A model generated the notes under the pieces. That model did not search any database. It saw nothing but the letters and a program-made list of their open reading frames with translations, and was not told the DNA's origin. Below are positions 37,397 to 53,752 of a stretch of 64,000 nt of DNA, one piece after another. Source of the DNA: Lagopus muta (lineage: Eukaryota; Chordata; Aves; Galliformes; Phasianidae); assembly GCF_023343835.1 (NCBI RefSeq), contig NC_064443.1, positions 18,177,501-18,241,500 on the forward strand, in the 5' to 3' direction. The position numbers and the translations under genes were made by a program. Numbering within the stretch: the stretch's first letter is position 1; every line of letters begins with the position of its first letter.

Positions 37397-40262
37397 GTAA
37401 GTGCCGCTGGGAGGGGCGGGGGGCGCGGTGGGGATCGCCGCGGGGATGCCTGGTGAGGGGGGAAAGTTTGCCGCCCGCAGTCGGGCACAGCGGCCCTGCC
37501 GTGGCGTACGGCCGTTATTATTTTCCTGTCTGGGGGGCGCGCCCCGGGCTGAAGTTTGTGGCGCGCGTCCGCACCCCCTCTGATTTGCATGCGAATGGCA
37601 GCGCGTCCCGGCAGCTGTCTGGCCTCGTGCATTCACGCGGAGCGATGGGAGCGGACGAGGAGCCCGCGGTGGAACAATGGAGCGCGGGATAAAGGCGGTG
37701 TGCGCGGGGCCGCCTCTGGTCCGAGGCCGGGTTCCTCCGGCGTCGCGCGCTCCTCGCCGTGCCGATCGGTGCTGGTGTGGGGGGGTTCCGCCCCTTTTAT
37801 CGGCCCCCGCTGCCCGCTCGTTCCGGCGCACGCCGCTCGCGGGGCTGAAAATCGCGCGTAGCCGTGCCGCGCTGCCGCAGGGCTGCGGGTCGGGCGCGGT
37901 GTTGCGGGGAGAGCGCGGCGGGTGGCCCCGGGCTGCTGCTGGTGCCGCTTCGGGGAGCGCTTCCCGCTGGGTAACGGGGGAAATCCGCTCCGGAATCCGC
38001 CCCAAATAGCGCGGGAGCCGCTGTGGGTTTGTCCCGAAGGAGCTCCGTGGTTCCCGTTAGAATCTCTCGGACGAAACTGCTCTGTGAACCTCTCGGTTCT
38101 TCTCTCGCAGACTTAAAGCTGCGCTGTAAACAAAGCCGCATCTCGGAACGAGGCAATAAACTTTTCATTGGGAAGGATTGACGTACACACCGGGTGATCT
38201 TGGAGATGCTTCGAATGTCCGAAGCTGAACGTCGGCCCCCATTAGGTGTCTGAAGGGCTGGGTTGAGGTGTGCAGTTATCAGAGTCAAACTTCAAGTAGC
38301 CCTTATAGAAACACCCAGTGCAGTAGGCAGTTGGGACTTCAAAAGGTCAGCTGGTGGGATGCTATAAAGTATCTTCCATTTAGCTAGAACAGACCTGAAG
38401 AATATTGCTGACTGTTGAAAGTAGTAGGGTTTTGTATCAGGTTGTGTAGATTACAAAAGGATAAGGGCATTGTAACGTCAACTGTGAAAAACCATTGTTG
38501 CCTCTTTTGTTTGTTAGTAATTAATGTAAGTCCATGCTGAGAGCATCCCAACAGGCTGCAACGAGAAACTTCTGCTCCCGTTGGTTTAACAGGGCTGGAA
38601 CCCAGCTGAAAGCGAGGAAGCTCTGCTTTAAAAACACACATAGACGCATATCAGTCCTTATCACACAGAAAATGCAGTCCTTTACACGAGCACTCAGGAA
38701 GGCTCACACCATCACCGCGCGGAGCGTGGAGCAGTGCTGGCTGCCTGCAGTGGCAGCCCCGATGCAGCAGCCTTTGTTCGAGGTGCTACAGCAGCGTGGC
38801 ACTGCAGCAGCCAGGGAAACTTTTGCTGAGCAGTGTGTGCTGTTCTGCTGCTGGCAGCCCCCAGCTGCTGCTTGGGGATCCGAGGGGCACTCAGACTGCC
38901 TTGCATCGCAGCCCTGCCTGTACTGCAGCTCAGTAGTTGGCTGAAAAGGCTGTTGATTTGTATTGTTGAGTATGTTAGGTTGTCTTTCTTATTGTTGATT
39001 GTAGTGGTGGGGATGATACAAGGTCAGAGTTCATATTTTTACAACTTAAAAAAAAAAATAGTATTTGTTCTGAAGCTTTTATTTCTGTTAGTGTTATCAG
39101 TGAGTAAAACAACAACAACAAAAAGAAGTTGTTTTTGTTGTCTCACTTTGGCGGCCAGGTTCCAGTTCTGAGCTAATTTCTGCCTGCTTGGGAACTGCTG
39201 CTTTCCCAGGTGGGCTTTGGGCCGGGCCAGACTGAGGGCAGGCAGCAAAAAAAGACCACACCAAGGGAAAAAGTGAAGTGAGATTTACAGAAGGGCACTG
39301 CCTGCTCACAACACTTCTACTTTTAAATCGGCAAGTAGGAGGATGGTGAAGATGTTTACTGAAGAGCCAAACACTTTGAGAAACAAAATCACTCCCTTTT
39401 GCTGTGGACTTCATCTCTGCAGAGATGGCCGTTCTTTGAAGCCCTGATTAATATAAATGAGTTGTAATTTTCTGGCCAAGCCATCCTAGTTCACATATAT
39501 TATTCCATTGGCAGACATGTGGTCTCCACAGCTGTCCCCTCATTTGTGTATGAAATGGAAACACTGGTGGCATTTGTAGGTTACCATAGCTACATGAACA
39601 ATACACGTGTGATACTTCATCCTCCCAAGCTCAAGATTTTTTTTTCTTTTCTGGCAGACATTTTGTAGACAGAGAACTGCAGAAAATCCATGCAAACTTT
39701 TGGGCAGCACATAAATCCATTGAGCTGCTGTCTGTTTATACAGTGGTAATTTGCAGTGAGCCCAGAGCCGCGCTCACATCTTCATGCGGTGAGGAGCCCC
39801 GTCCTGCAGGATGCACAGAGCTCCCACAGCAAATCCTAAATCCTGAGCTCCAGTGAAGTAATTAGCAGGATCGGGCCTTAAATGCTGTGGTAAATACAAA
39901 ATACTTTTTTTTTTTTCCTAAAACAACCCAGAACCTCATTTCTGAGTGCACAGCCTTACCTTCTCCCAGCTGTGCTGGAGGCGGTGATGCCAGCATGGGG
40001 CACAGGGAGCGAGGCTGGGTGCCACCACCACCACGTGCACCTGCACACATCCACAGCAGTTCACTTCAGGAACAAAGTGCTCTCGCACTCATCTGCAGCT
40101 CTACCCTTGGCATGTGCCTTGCTATGAGAAGATGGGCTCACGTTTTTGATTCCTACCTGGCTTAGAGCTGCTTTTGTCAGCGCGTGGTAATCCTGCTTCC
40201 CTAAACCAGAGTGCCTGGATTCTGAAAAGGGAAATCAGAGGGCTACTGTGCTAAGAAACAGC

Positions 40263-40780
40263 CTACTGAGCATGCATGTGATGAGCCTGCTTTTCTAGAC
40301 TCTCTTCCTGCAGCTGATTGATTAATCCTCCACTAATTGGCTTCATGAGGCCAGTAACAGGGCATGCCTCCATGCCATTCTGAGGGGTACCTGGACTGAG
40401 GTACTTCAAGTTACCTTCTCTTATTGCTTCCTGAAGCCTTGCAACTTTATTTGAATTTTGTTTTGCAATGTAGACGTCATCTTTCATTTTTATGTGTGGC
40501 ACTGAAGGAAAATACTGGATTGGCCTATTTTGAGTTGGCCTAGTTCTCTTCCTCATGAAGAAAGCAGAAGTCTTTGGCATCAATGAGAAGAGAATTAGTG
40601 TCTGCTCTTCAATTCCACTATAAAACATTGAATGCTTTCACAACTTCACCTTCTAAACTGTAAGATTTTAATTTGATTGGTGGTACAAGCATCTTCTTGA
40701 CCTTCCAGCTGACCGAATTGCCAAAAGAATGGGAACAGATTTTTACTTGGAGCACAATTTCTAAAGATCAAGCATACAAA
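40263..40780 (-). pseudogene. Unidentified coding-like relic inside LRRN1 intron 1
   Basis: On the minus strand 40,628-40,263 is open for 121 codons. The last ~95 residues look protein-like (for example QYFPSVPHIKMKDDVYIAK and LQEAIREGNLKYLSPG), with purines at about 63% of first positions by hand count. A pyrimidine-rich stretch ending ATGAG lies just before this part and could be an old acceptor. Upstream (about 40,765-40,640) another frame reads a similar sequence (PPIKLKSYSLEGEVVKAFNV) and then meets stops. Antisense to LRRN1. No family recognised; either a decayed retrocopy or a terminal exon of an antisense gene. Confidence 0.25.
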
Positions 40781-42695
40781 AGGGAGCAGATACCTGTTTG
40801 TTGTTTTTTTATAAATATATATACTTAAAGATAAGGGAAAAGCAGTTGTAAATAAGTCCTGAAACACTTAACAGGATGCTGTATTGAGAATGCACAGATG
40901 TTATAAAAGCGCCACAGAGAAACAGCTCTCTCCTACTTTATTTGGTACGATGCTCTTGCTGCATAACTCTCTCCCCCGAAGTGCTGACCTCTGGTCCTTG
41001 GTGGTAATGCAGGGCAGTATTTTCCTCGGCCACTTCACAAACTGAAGTGGTCTGTTTAACACTGTAGGCAAGATAGATGACTTACAGGTTTTGTTTAGGA
41101 ATTCTAGGGATTGTCAGCATCTCATTTCCAGGTATTTAATTTAAGCAGCAGCCGTGAACGTAGCATTCATGCATCAGTCAGCTTTGATTAGAGCACAAAT
41201 CTGACCTTCTTGAAGCTGAGCCTCCCCCAGAGGTCTGTGCCTGTTGTGCCCCTTTGGCCTCGTGCAGGTATGGAGTCTTACCTTCCAGAAACATCTGCCT
41301 TTTCCACCCAGCACCAAGGCCTTTGTTCACTACCTCCCAAACCTGGAGGACCTCCCCTGCTGATGATGTGGTCAATGCAGACCTCCACCTCAGAAGCCTG
41401 CAGCTTTGTCTCTTGGTGGGATGTTTCACCAGAGGTTATCCTGCCAGAGTCAAGTTTTAAAGATGACACTGGTAGATGGGGGCAGGCATCCATGGGGGAA
41501 GGCATGGTGATGCTCCAGTTCAAGGGAAATGGTCCTTTGCCTTTTCCTCTTTTTACTGGAACCTGGTTCATCGTATTCTCATCATTGATTCTTTTTGTAT
41601 TTCATTCACAACTACTTCTGTGCAGTCAACGTAACTTGATGGTCATTAAGCAAAATGCAGTCTTTGCAGTTCACTTACAATTGGATTCATATTAAGCTCT
41701 GTGTGACTCACGACCAGAGCACCACAACTAGAGGGGCACAGCAGACTTGTGCTTTCAGCACATCCACTGTGATGGCAGCAGGGTTCTCCTGTCTGCCTGG
41801 ACCGTGTGCTGTAGGGCTCTGTGATTTTCATGGGTTGACCCACAACATCAAGAATCAAAGATTAAGTAACTACTAATGAACACACAGATGTTATTTGGGA
41901 CAGTTCCTAAGTTAGTCCAAAATTTGGTAGACTGACTTTTATATATGCATATGCACACACACATATATGTAAAGTATCAGTCACAGCTTGAATTACCTTT
42001 TTTGTGATTTGGAAATGTTTGTCCTTGTTACAATTAATCCTCCACATCCTGTTTCTCTCATACATCATTTCATTTATTCTATTAAGCGAGTCCAAAAATG
42101 CCCAGTAAATGCATACCTTGCTAATGTGCTGCATATAATTACTGGGATGCAGATGAGCTACTGATTGGCCTTGCTCAATTTTTAAATTACAAACGATCTG
42201 TCGCTCTTAACAGAAACAGTAAATATTGACAGAGACCCACTGCTCACAATAGGCACTGCACTGAAGTGTAGATGTGTTACAAAGCTAACTTATTTGACCC
42301 ATAGGTGAACAAGAGCTAAGCTGCAAGAGCAGGTCTCTACAAGCAGCTCACAGCAGCACCAGGCACTGAGCAAAAGCAGATGGATGTTCTAAGTTAGCTG
42401 GAGAGTGAGACAAGTCTAGTACAGACAGATTAAACGTGACCATGCCTGGATAAATCACCTTAATTAGGTAAAGATTTATCTGTAGAGTTTTGTTAACTTA
42501 AAATAACTTCTGCCACATGCAGCACTTCTGCAAGCACTTTGAAACGAACCCATCTGTGGAGGAGCTGCTGAGTTGGCAATGACAAGACTAAGAACTGGAG
42601 CTAACGGAACGATTCGTAGGTCTAATCTTAAACATATACCTATTTTTTCTACATGCATACATATATATATCCACGTCCTGAACTTCTCTGTCTCC

Positions 42696-42826
42696 TTCTC
42701 TGGAGATGTTCAAGACCTGCCTGGATGCCGACCTGTGCGACCTGCTGTAGGGAACCTGCTTTGGCAGGGGGTTGGACTCGATGATCTCTGGAGGTCCCTT
42801 CCAACCCCTACAATTCTGTGATTCTC
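42696..42826 (+). mobile_element. CR1 LINE 3' tail fragment in LRRN1 intron 1
   Basis: Sense orientation: TTCTCTGGAGATGTTCAAGA, 'GCCTGGATGCCGACCTGTGCGACCTGCTGTAGG', 'CAGGGGGTTGGACTCGATGATCTCTGGAGGTCCCTTCCAACC', ending CAATTCTGTGATTCTC. About 130 bp, intact octamer end, same orientation as LRRN1. Confidence 0.95.
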
Positions 42827-45180
42827 AAAGCAAGATTGGAAAATATAGAACAAAGCTTCCATATAGAACCAAGACTCAAGATTTAGTGGCGCTTCAGACA
42901 AAAAGAAATGGGTGAATATAGGCTATTAACGTGCTCTCCGTTCTCAGGTGATGTGGTAGATGACCTGCTCTGCATTTCAAGCAAAACTTGCTATATCAGT
43001 TTTGGAGTGAAATGATAGAACACACGCGCTCCATACAATGTTTATTTTCTCATTACAGGGTGGCTGATGTTATCGGTGGTGAATAGAAGCAGAAGGCTCT
43101 CAGACAAATGGGAACTTCGTGTAGAAACCCATTCAAAAGCCCAGAAAACTTGCCAGGAGTGGCAGGGGAGGGTCGTTTAATACAGCCATCTGACTAGGGA
43201 GAAAATAACTTTTTCCATGGATGGGAACAAAACCTTTCTTCAGACGACTACCAAAAACAAATCTATGGCCATTTAATGGAATTACTTCTATCCCATCTCA
43301 GCTTGGCTGAGTTCCAGATCTTTGCCTCCGTGCTAACAGCCTTTCTATTAGATCTCTCAGTGCCTCCCATGATAAATCTATTTATGTTGTTATTGCTAGT
43401 CTTGAGTGAACAATAAGGGGTCTCTATCAGGCGAGTGGATATATGGTTTTATTAACATTTACATGTAAATATAGCTCAGAAATAGAAAATTTGATCTTGC
43501 AAGCGTATAACTCCAGGAAAAAAATCAATAAAGGTCTATTTTATTCTAGCAGCTGGTGTCTGTGTACGCACGCTACACATATAATTGGAGTAGATATAGA
43601 TGTAGCTAATAATAAAGTATAGATTCATACTTAATCACCCATAATTGAAAACTACAGACGTAGTACAGCCGCAGGAAACAATTGCTGAAGTAGCAACAGG
43701 GATCAACAGGAAAAAAACACCTCTTTTCTTCTTGCCTGAAGATAAAGGTGGAGCTATGTATGATTTGCTCATTCCATGTACACGTGTGCACACCTACATA
43801 AGTGTTATTATTAAGTGTTGCTAACGTCCTAAAGCCAGCACCACTGTCCTTTTCATAACAAGCACGTAAATAAAAGCTGAAATGAGTGAGTATCTACTGG
43901 CTACCATTTCAGGGAAAGATTGTCTGGCATCTTTTACTGTAGTAACAACTACTTACGTGCTGGGGTCTTTCCCGACCACGGGGATCCTCGGTGACTCATT
44001 AACTGGAGTTTGATCTAGAACTGTGTAGGAAGCAAAGGAATCGCATTGCCAGAAAGCCAGCCTGCAAGGAGAGACGACGGCGATTTTTCTCTTGCACTCT
44101 GGAAGTTCTGTGCAGTTCTGGCATCCATATTTCTCCTTATTGAAAATATTTCTTATGCGTTCCACATTTTAGCATTTGTACAACATCCACTAGCAAAGCT
44201 GTCTTGCTTCTTGGAGCAGGCAAAAAAGAAAACAAACCAGGAATTTAATCCAAAAACTAGCCTAGGCTTTTAAATCCCCCCATTCTTCTTCTAGAGCTAT
44301 TTCCTTTTTTAAAATTCCCATTAATATTTTATTATTTTTCTTAATTTGATTTGGACCCTCCCGTCTCTGCTTCCTATTGCCAGAGTCATTCTAGTATGAA
44401 ATGCAGGAAGCACGTACCCCCATGAGTAACAAGTTTTTCAGATCCTTTCATTTGGTACAGAGATTTGGAATGTGCCGAGATTGAATTCTGCCTGCTCTTT
44501 AATTAGAAGATGCAGTAATGTCTCTGTAATATTTGTCTCCCTTCATGCTTTAGCCAGCAAATACACTAAATGCAAAAAATAGTTGGAACAGGTCTCCCAA
44601 AATTAGCTATGCTCTGTAAATCTTTGACGCTCTACAAGCTAAAACCAATTAGGTTTAAATTCTCCCTTGCATTTAAAATATACAGGAGGATATGAATGCA
44701 CGACAGCCGTACAGCTGGAAATGAATGAATTTCCGTGGTTCGTCCTTCATCAACCACGGTACCTTGGATGTGCTGGAAAGCAGAACATGCAGGTTAGCAG
44801 GGGGACGTGCCATCTTTGTGCAGCTGCCCCAGAGCTCCGCAGGGCGCAGGTGAGGCCAGGCTGGGGCACGCTGCTCTGCCTGCTCCACGAACTCGTCCTG
44901 CCTTCCAGTGCAGAAGAGCTACAAGGAGATGAAATTGGCTTTTAAGCCAGGATAGAAATGATTTGGTTGGTTGTCATGAAAGCCAATTTATTCAAATAAT
45001 TTTATCTGGTAATTACATAGAATGAGGATAATAATAAGGCGCATGATTCTTCTCCAGTGAATGAAATAAAAGCTTTACTACTGCCTTCGTACTGAACAGG
45101 ACCAGACCCTGTGTAGGAGGAGATGAAAACTACAGTCATGAGCACAAAGGAACAGCCCATATTTTCTCAAGATTAACCTA

Positions 45181-45220
45181 TTTTCTCATGAAAACAAACA
45201 TTTTCTTATGAAAACAAACA
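45181..45220. repeat. 20-bp tandem duplication
   Basis: TTTTCTCATGAAAACAAACA is followed directly by a copy differing at one base (CTCATG to CTTATG). Lies in LRRN1 intron 1. Confidence 0.93.
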
Positions 45221-48200
45221 TGCTAAGAAAATAAGTTGAGTTTCTCGTGTAAGAATATTACTACTGAACAAACATGTCTTGCCTTTCAGGTTTTCAAGGC
45301 TTTTATATGCTTTTATGAATTTTTCCTTCCTAAAGAACAAACAGACTATGTAATTTGACAGCCCACTGTTTGAAAGCACTTATTATTCCTGATGTTTCTA
45401 ATATGACTTGTTAATGGTAATTTGCAAGAGATTTTCAAACAGATGACAAGCAGGGTTGCAATTCGAAGGTTGATTTGATGGGCCATCCATGTACAGTAAC
45501 TGTACTGTGCTGGATATCCCTCTGTACTAAAGATCAGTAAATAAATGGAAAGGATTTTCCTCTCTCCCACAAAATTACTTCAATATTTTAGTGAAAAACA
45601 CTGCATCAGACACAAGCTTTACGAATAGGCCCACAATAAATTGCAATTTTTAAACGTCAGATGTCATATGCTGTTTGTGAAGTGCAAGAATTATGAAGAG
45701 GATGCTCTTTGCATTTCTTCCATGGAGATAAGGCTAGTATTTTTCAAAAGAGTACAGATAAAACATGCTGAGGTTGTCTTCTGAAACACAGCAAATCGCC
45801 TTCTCATCACAGCTTTCCCCGCTTCCCTGGAGCTTTCCCTAAAATTAAACACTGACTTTATTTTGGAACGTATGAGCAGACAAAAAGATACAGTTTAAAA
45901 AGCAACGCATTACTTGTATGGAAAAAAAACAAACCCCAAACTGTAAATATTACAAATCCCTGAGAACACGTTTTGAAGCTTTTGTTCCTTTGTTACATAT
46001 TCTGTAATTCCTTTCTTCTGTCTTTGCTTTTAACAACAAACTCCCATTTTCAGATTCTGGTGTGCTTTTTCAAGTGACTCGCACCATTCGAGCTTGACCT
46101 TTCTGTATTTTACCCATGCAGTCCCGTCAGTATCTTATTTCCTGATGACATCCACAGCTTTAAAAACTTCCATAGAAAAGGCTTCTTTTATATTTCCTCA
46201 GTATTTCTCTGAACAGGATTGCCCTTCCAAATGTGACTCTTGGGGGAAACAAGCTCTCCATGTAGGTCAGTTGCACCTCTGGGTCCAGGAGCAGGCGTTC
46301 TCTAGGAGGTACACGAGGTCACTGCGACTCTCGCCTGCAGTCAGACCCAATGATGGGAACACAACACTTCAGAGAAGGTTCTGTGCTGTGCTTACTTCCC
46401 TAGCAGGTTACTGGCTGCACACACACGTGCCTGTGGCCGTACACGAATGTCTCCCTCACGTCGCGCTATTGAAGGTTATTGTTAAAGTGCAGCGCAGCGC
46501 CAATAAGCCAGCTCTCCTCCACACAAAATGCACGGATATGGAACTGCAAACACCTCAGCTCAACATCCTTTTCTTAGAATTGCCCATGTCCCAACCCAGC
46601 TAGGGCCAGCTGTTCTCACAGAGGGCTCGAGGCGCACCTGCCTGTCGCAGCATCCCTGCCCCATGGGTGCCTCCTGCCCCGAGTCAGCAATGCTTTGTAT
46701 GCGCTCTGCCCTGCGCTCAGCTCTCTCAATCCCCGTGCTTTAGCTGAAGGCTCTCCAGATCATTCAGATGGGCGTCACTGTGTGACAGATGTGCCCACGT
46801 GCTGCCACAACTTGGCTGCGTGGCCCAGGCCTTCCCCACAGCCCGCAGTGCCGCCGCTGAGCTTCCCTGGTGCTGCAGGGAGCTCCGACAAGAGTCGTTT
46901 CACAAACGATGATGATGGGAAATAAGCAAGCTGCACAAGTCATTAACAGAACATTAGCACAACAGACAATTTTCCAAAAGACTAGCTGCACTGCTTAGGC
47001 TTGCTGGATGAAAATGGCACTGTGGAGAAATGGGGAGGTGCTGCAGATCAGCGTGTGCTTCTGGCTCACAGCAAGCACAAAATAAATTGCTTGTCTTAGC
47101 CTGAGGTAATTTTCTCTATGTATCTGATCCCTCAGACTCCTACCTAGGCGTGTTTAGCATATATGGCTGCCAACCAAAATCTGCGCTGATGCTACTTGCA
47201 ATAGAAAGGGAATTTTTCAAGAATGAACTACTTAACTGTGGAGAGGGTGATGCTTTCTATTCTGCTGGAATAGAAGAATAGCTGTTTCTAAACAGGTACC
47301 CAAATAGCCCTGTGCAAACTATCTTGTTTCTTTTTTCAGCAGTTGTTAACAGTGACCATTAATACAACTGCCACTGAAGCGACAATGCTTCATCTTCCTT
47401 TGGCCAAGAAAACACATTCAGCGTCTATTTTTTGTAGCTGGCAAATTAACTACTGCGATGAATAGGGTTGGTTTTTTTTCGAGATTGTTCCTTAAAGTTC
47501 TCCTGTTAATGCGATGAGAATTTAACCCTGCTTTTTGCTTGGATCACCCCAACAACCGAACAATCAACAGCTCCCCTCTGGGGCAGGAGCACTGCAATGA
47601 AGGCCCTCCTGCCCCAGAACCGGATGCCACCCCCTTCTTCCCTACCATTATCTTCCCTTGGTAAAACAAATACTCTAAGTTAAGCAGTTTTCACAACCCA
47701 GACAGGAAGGGATCCTCCTCCTTGCATTACTGGGAGGGAAGAAGCAAGAATGATGATCACATTTTCAGTCTGCAAGAAATATGAGCACACTGATAGCCCA
47801 GACATCAGCTGTGGATTTGCTTACTGACAGAAATGTGGTTTCCTAATGCTCTGGGAATTGAGAGGTGCTATGGAAAATGTATTTATTTAGCCCCTAGCGA
47901 AATAATTCCCTCTATGCATCTCCCATAAAATTAAGCATTATTTCTGTTGATAGCAAGTTCTCACCTGTAATGACTATTGTAGAGGTTTGGTGCACTAAAA
48001 AATGAATTTCATAAACAGAAAGGAAGGCAGAGAATGCTAAAAGCTGATGTCTAAAGCACAGAGTCAACGCTGAGCCTCGCCAGGACAGCTTGCACTGCAC
48101 TTCCCAGGCCTGGCAGTTTCCCCACACGATATTTTTTTAAACATATATAGTTTCTAATACGCCCTCAAAACAACCTCCACCAATCACATGGCCCCTATTA

Positions 48201-51143
48201 AACATCAGTTTCAGAAAAAAATGATTTTATGTGCCCCTTTTCTGGAGCAAGCATTAACTGCGTGGCTTTCCAAAGCTGAAATCTTTTGAACCAGCCCCCT
48301 GAATTCTCACTGGCTGCTATTGCATTCAGCTACCATGGAGGAACTGTGTTTGTTTCAAACAAACCAACCCCAAACACAGTGACTCGGCACAGAAGGATTC
48401 TCACTGGGCAAAAACACGGAGGTATCAGCAAATAACGAGACTCAAATAACGACACTCAGATGCTTCTTCATTCCGCTTCACTGAGTTCACAGGGAGCTGG
48501 GATGATTCCCTCTTTCCCAGGACCCACGCCTGGTTTATCTGCTTGGCTCTGCAGTTTTTCATCAGTGGTCATTTTGAACCATGTAGTGTCAGAGAGTTCG
48601 TTCTCAAAGCTTGGGTGTCCTTCAGCTGACCCACCAACACATCCACCACAGCACAGAACAAACAGCCATTACTGTTTAGTTAATACCATAGCACACTTTT
48701 TCCACTGATAACTGCCACATTTTTAGTTTTTACTACAGCGATGGATGTGGTCTTACAGCATAGGCAGCAGGTAATGCAAAAGTCCATGACTTGGCCTTTC
48801 CCTGTGCTGTGGCCTCTGGATGTCATTCTCAAAGCACAGCGTTAGACTGGTAGGCATGTGGAGCTGATCAGAACCTACGTTACAATGGATTTTCACTACT
48901 GGCTTCATCCATGCTTCCCTGGGCTGGGGGAGATTGGAGACAATAATGTGAGGTCATTTCCAAAGAACATTTTCCAGTTGAAGAGAACTAAATCTATTTG
49001 CAGTAGCAAATAACTAGAGAAGAGGAAGTGTCACTGCTAACTTGTAAAATCATATTCCTACAGTGATCAAAAACGCCAGAAGTCAATTCAATTAATCCAG
49101 AAATACCTTCTTAGCAAGGAGGAACAACAAATGCAATGTGTATGATGCTATAAATATTTGACAAAGAAATGACTGAATTATTATTTTTTTTTAATACTCT
49201 GGATGTGCTCCCCCACATTCTAATAGAAGCTTTGAAGTCTTTTTCAGGCAGTTTCATTTTTAAAACATTACATGATTCATATAACTACATCAGAGTTAAA
49301 TCAGTGCTAACATACCAGTAGGGACTGCAGCTTTATGAGGCACGGACATCCTTCTGTACATCCACCTAGAAACAACTTGCAGGACAGGCTTTGAAGGAGT
49401 GGAGCAGATTTACCTCTTGCATGTGGTTTGGTGCACGTTGCTGCCTGGTACTGCTGCCTTTTTGCCTCACTCCGAGCCAGTACTGCAAAGCTGGAAGAGA
49501 AATGTCCATATTGCAAGGGAACAGACCACACAGAACTGCAGCTCGAGGCTTCTTAAGTAAAACTCTGAGATCGTTATTGAATTAGATCATGAATTATTAC
49601 ATGGCAAATACTACAAATGCTGGAAAATCTGGAATTAATTAAGCTTCTGACATCATCAGTATTGCTAGAACTCTTATTTGCATCAGCTACAAATGGACTG
49701 TTACTGAGAGAAGCTTCTATAAAAGCCAGAATAACTCAGTTTATGTCACCTTCCTCATCCCTCTATAGCAGTGTATATTCTTACAACTACAGTGCCATCG
49801 TTAGGATTTTTTTCTAATGCAGTCAGTCTTCAGTTCTTCCATCAGTTCAGAGTTGTTTGAGAAGGAATGTTTGTTCTGCATTTGGTTTTTCCCCCTCCAG
49901 CACAGTCTTCTCATCTCTAATTGAAATCTTTGCGACCAGACAGAAAATCTAACTCAGCAGGGTCAGATGCTTTCTGGCCAATGTTCCTGGTTCTCTTCAT
50001 CCAAAATACAACCACAGAACAAATAACAGCGCACCAAAATAAAAATGCCCTTTGGTTTGTACTGCTTATCATCATCTGAAATAAGTTACTTAATATGCTG
50101 ACCAGATTTTGCAATAATTATGGATTATAGATGTCATTCCTGTCACCACTGTCTAGATGACGATTTTTAAAGTTGTATTTAGTTCTTCTATTTTATATAG
50201 AATTATTTTTGTGGGCTTTGGTTGAGGCTTCACTAAATTCTAATGAAAAACAAAGCAGCTTTTTCCTAATTTCTTCTACTACAGTTCATCGGTGTTTCTT
50301 AGTCTTTTTCAAGCACAACTCGAGGGTTTTCAGACGATTCATCTTTTTTTGTCGTTCACATAATTCACTGCAATCCCTATCGCACGAGGTGCAGCATCAC
50401 CTCACGTTTTGAGAGGCCTGATGGACACCATCAGGCTTCCTTTCAACACGTGCCTTATGAGAACTTCAGTGTCCAAACATACGTGAATCCTGCAGTTTAC
50501 TCAGTGATGGGAACATTGCAGGTGACACACAGCACAGTGCAAACAGCTGAAAGGAGGGCAGCGCAGGCATCTAATCATATTTGGTGTTATTGTTTGGCGC
50601 TTAGCTGGATCAAATCTAAACTATTATCTGGAACTGATTTGATTAACTTGGATGAATTTTGTCAAAGTTCTTATGCATTTTGTTTGGAACTTAGGAAGCC
50701 ACATGTTTCTAAGCCATAATTCTCTACAGCCAAAGCACAAGTCATTGGAGTAACACTCTCAGCCTGAATTCTACTTGGGATCGTGTTCTGAGCACCCATT
50801 TGGTATCTGCCTGTACTCAAAAGCACGTCCTGGGCCTTCAACACTTCCTAAGCCATTCAGACCGATATTGAATAATAAAAATAAGAGATCTGGAAGTTTT
50901 CTTCTCAGATGATGGCATATATTTTTGTAGTCACTCAAGAATGATCTCATGCAAATCTGAAATAGAGGAGAGTTCCAAACTATACATATCTTACTGTACC
51001 AACTATGAATTTTCTTAAGAGAGATGAATATTAAAATGCTTGCAGCTGTCATCACAGGTCCTTTTCCTTAAAGGACAAAGAAAGAATGTACAAACTGTGT
51101 ATGACACATGAGCATAACATTTCCTTATCTGTTTTATCTTCAG

Positions 51144-53509
<2,366 letters not shown>

Positions 53510-53611
53510 CTCAGAGGATATTTTGCTTCTGGTAGTAAGGAGCACAAAGACTTTTTTGCTTTATTCTGCAAAAATGAGAAGTTGAAGACTTTTGTATTTT
53601 TGACTTTGCTA

Positions 53612-53650
<39 letters not shown>

Positions 53651-53712
53651 ATTTTTTAGTATAGCGTATCGCAATTGTTTGACACAAATGGCAGCTTCAC
53701 CTAGCTTCCAGA

Positions 53713-53752
53713 TTTCTTTTTTTTTTTTTTTTTCCTTTTTTTTTCTTTTTTT
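53713..53752 (+). repeat. Poly-T tract in the LRRN1 3'UTR ending in AG
   Basis: About 40 bases of almost pure T, broken by single or double C, 200 nt after the stop codon. It is followed by AG at 53,753-53,754, so it resembles a very strong polypyrimidine tract plus 3' splice site. Confidence 0.9.

Larger units (their letters stand above)
36640..38010. promoter_or_regulatory. CpG island around the LRRN1 promoter and exon 1
   Basis: From about 36,640 to 38,010 the sequence turns sharply GC- and CpG-rich compared with the AT-rich flanks; CpG dinucleotides occur every few bases, peaking at about 37,090-37,480 and 37,690-37,960. Long open frames on both strands here (for example 36,805-37,692 plus and 37,106-38,005 minus) are a by-product of high GC. 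CpG islands of this size normally mark broad promoters. It extends about 600 bp beyond exon 1 into the intron, which fits bivalent developmental promoters. Confidence 0.92.
37397..51143 (+). other. LRRN1: LRRN1 intron 1 (13.7 kb)
   Basis: Bounded by GTAAGT and TTATCTTCAG. It holds the distal half of the CpG island, a plus-strand CR1 tail (42,696-42,826), a minus-strand coding-like relic (40,263-40,780), a 20-bp tandem duplication (45,181-45,220), and octamer motifs at 37,583, 49,676 and 50,949. The rest is AT-rich unique sequence with no recognised exon. Open frames such as 46,094-46,603 (169 codons) show no protein-like features and I treat them as chance. Confidence 0.75.

Noticed and set aside
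36805..38005. Long open frames on both strands of the CpG island (up to 299 codons)
   Set aside because: High GC removes stop codons on both strands; content is Arg/Ala/Pro/Gly-rich without domains, and the region has promoter features.
39905..39916. T12 run as the poly(A) tail of a retrocopy with the relic at 40.3 kb
   Set aside because: It is 350 bp from the end of the frame and no AATAAA is visible on the minus strand just before it.
46094..46603. 169-codon open frame in intron 1
   Set aside because: No protein-like pattern or recognised family; similar chance frames occur throughout the window.
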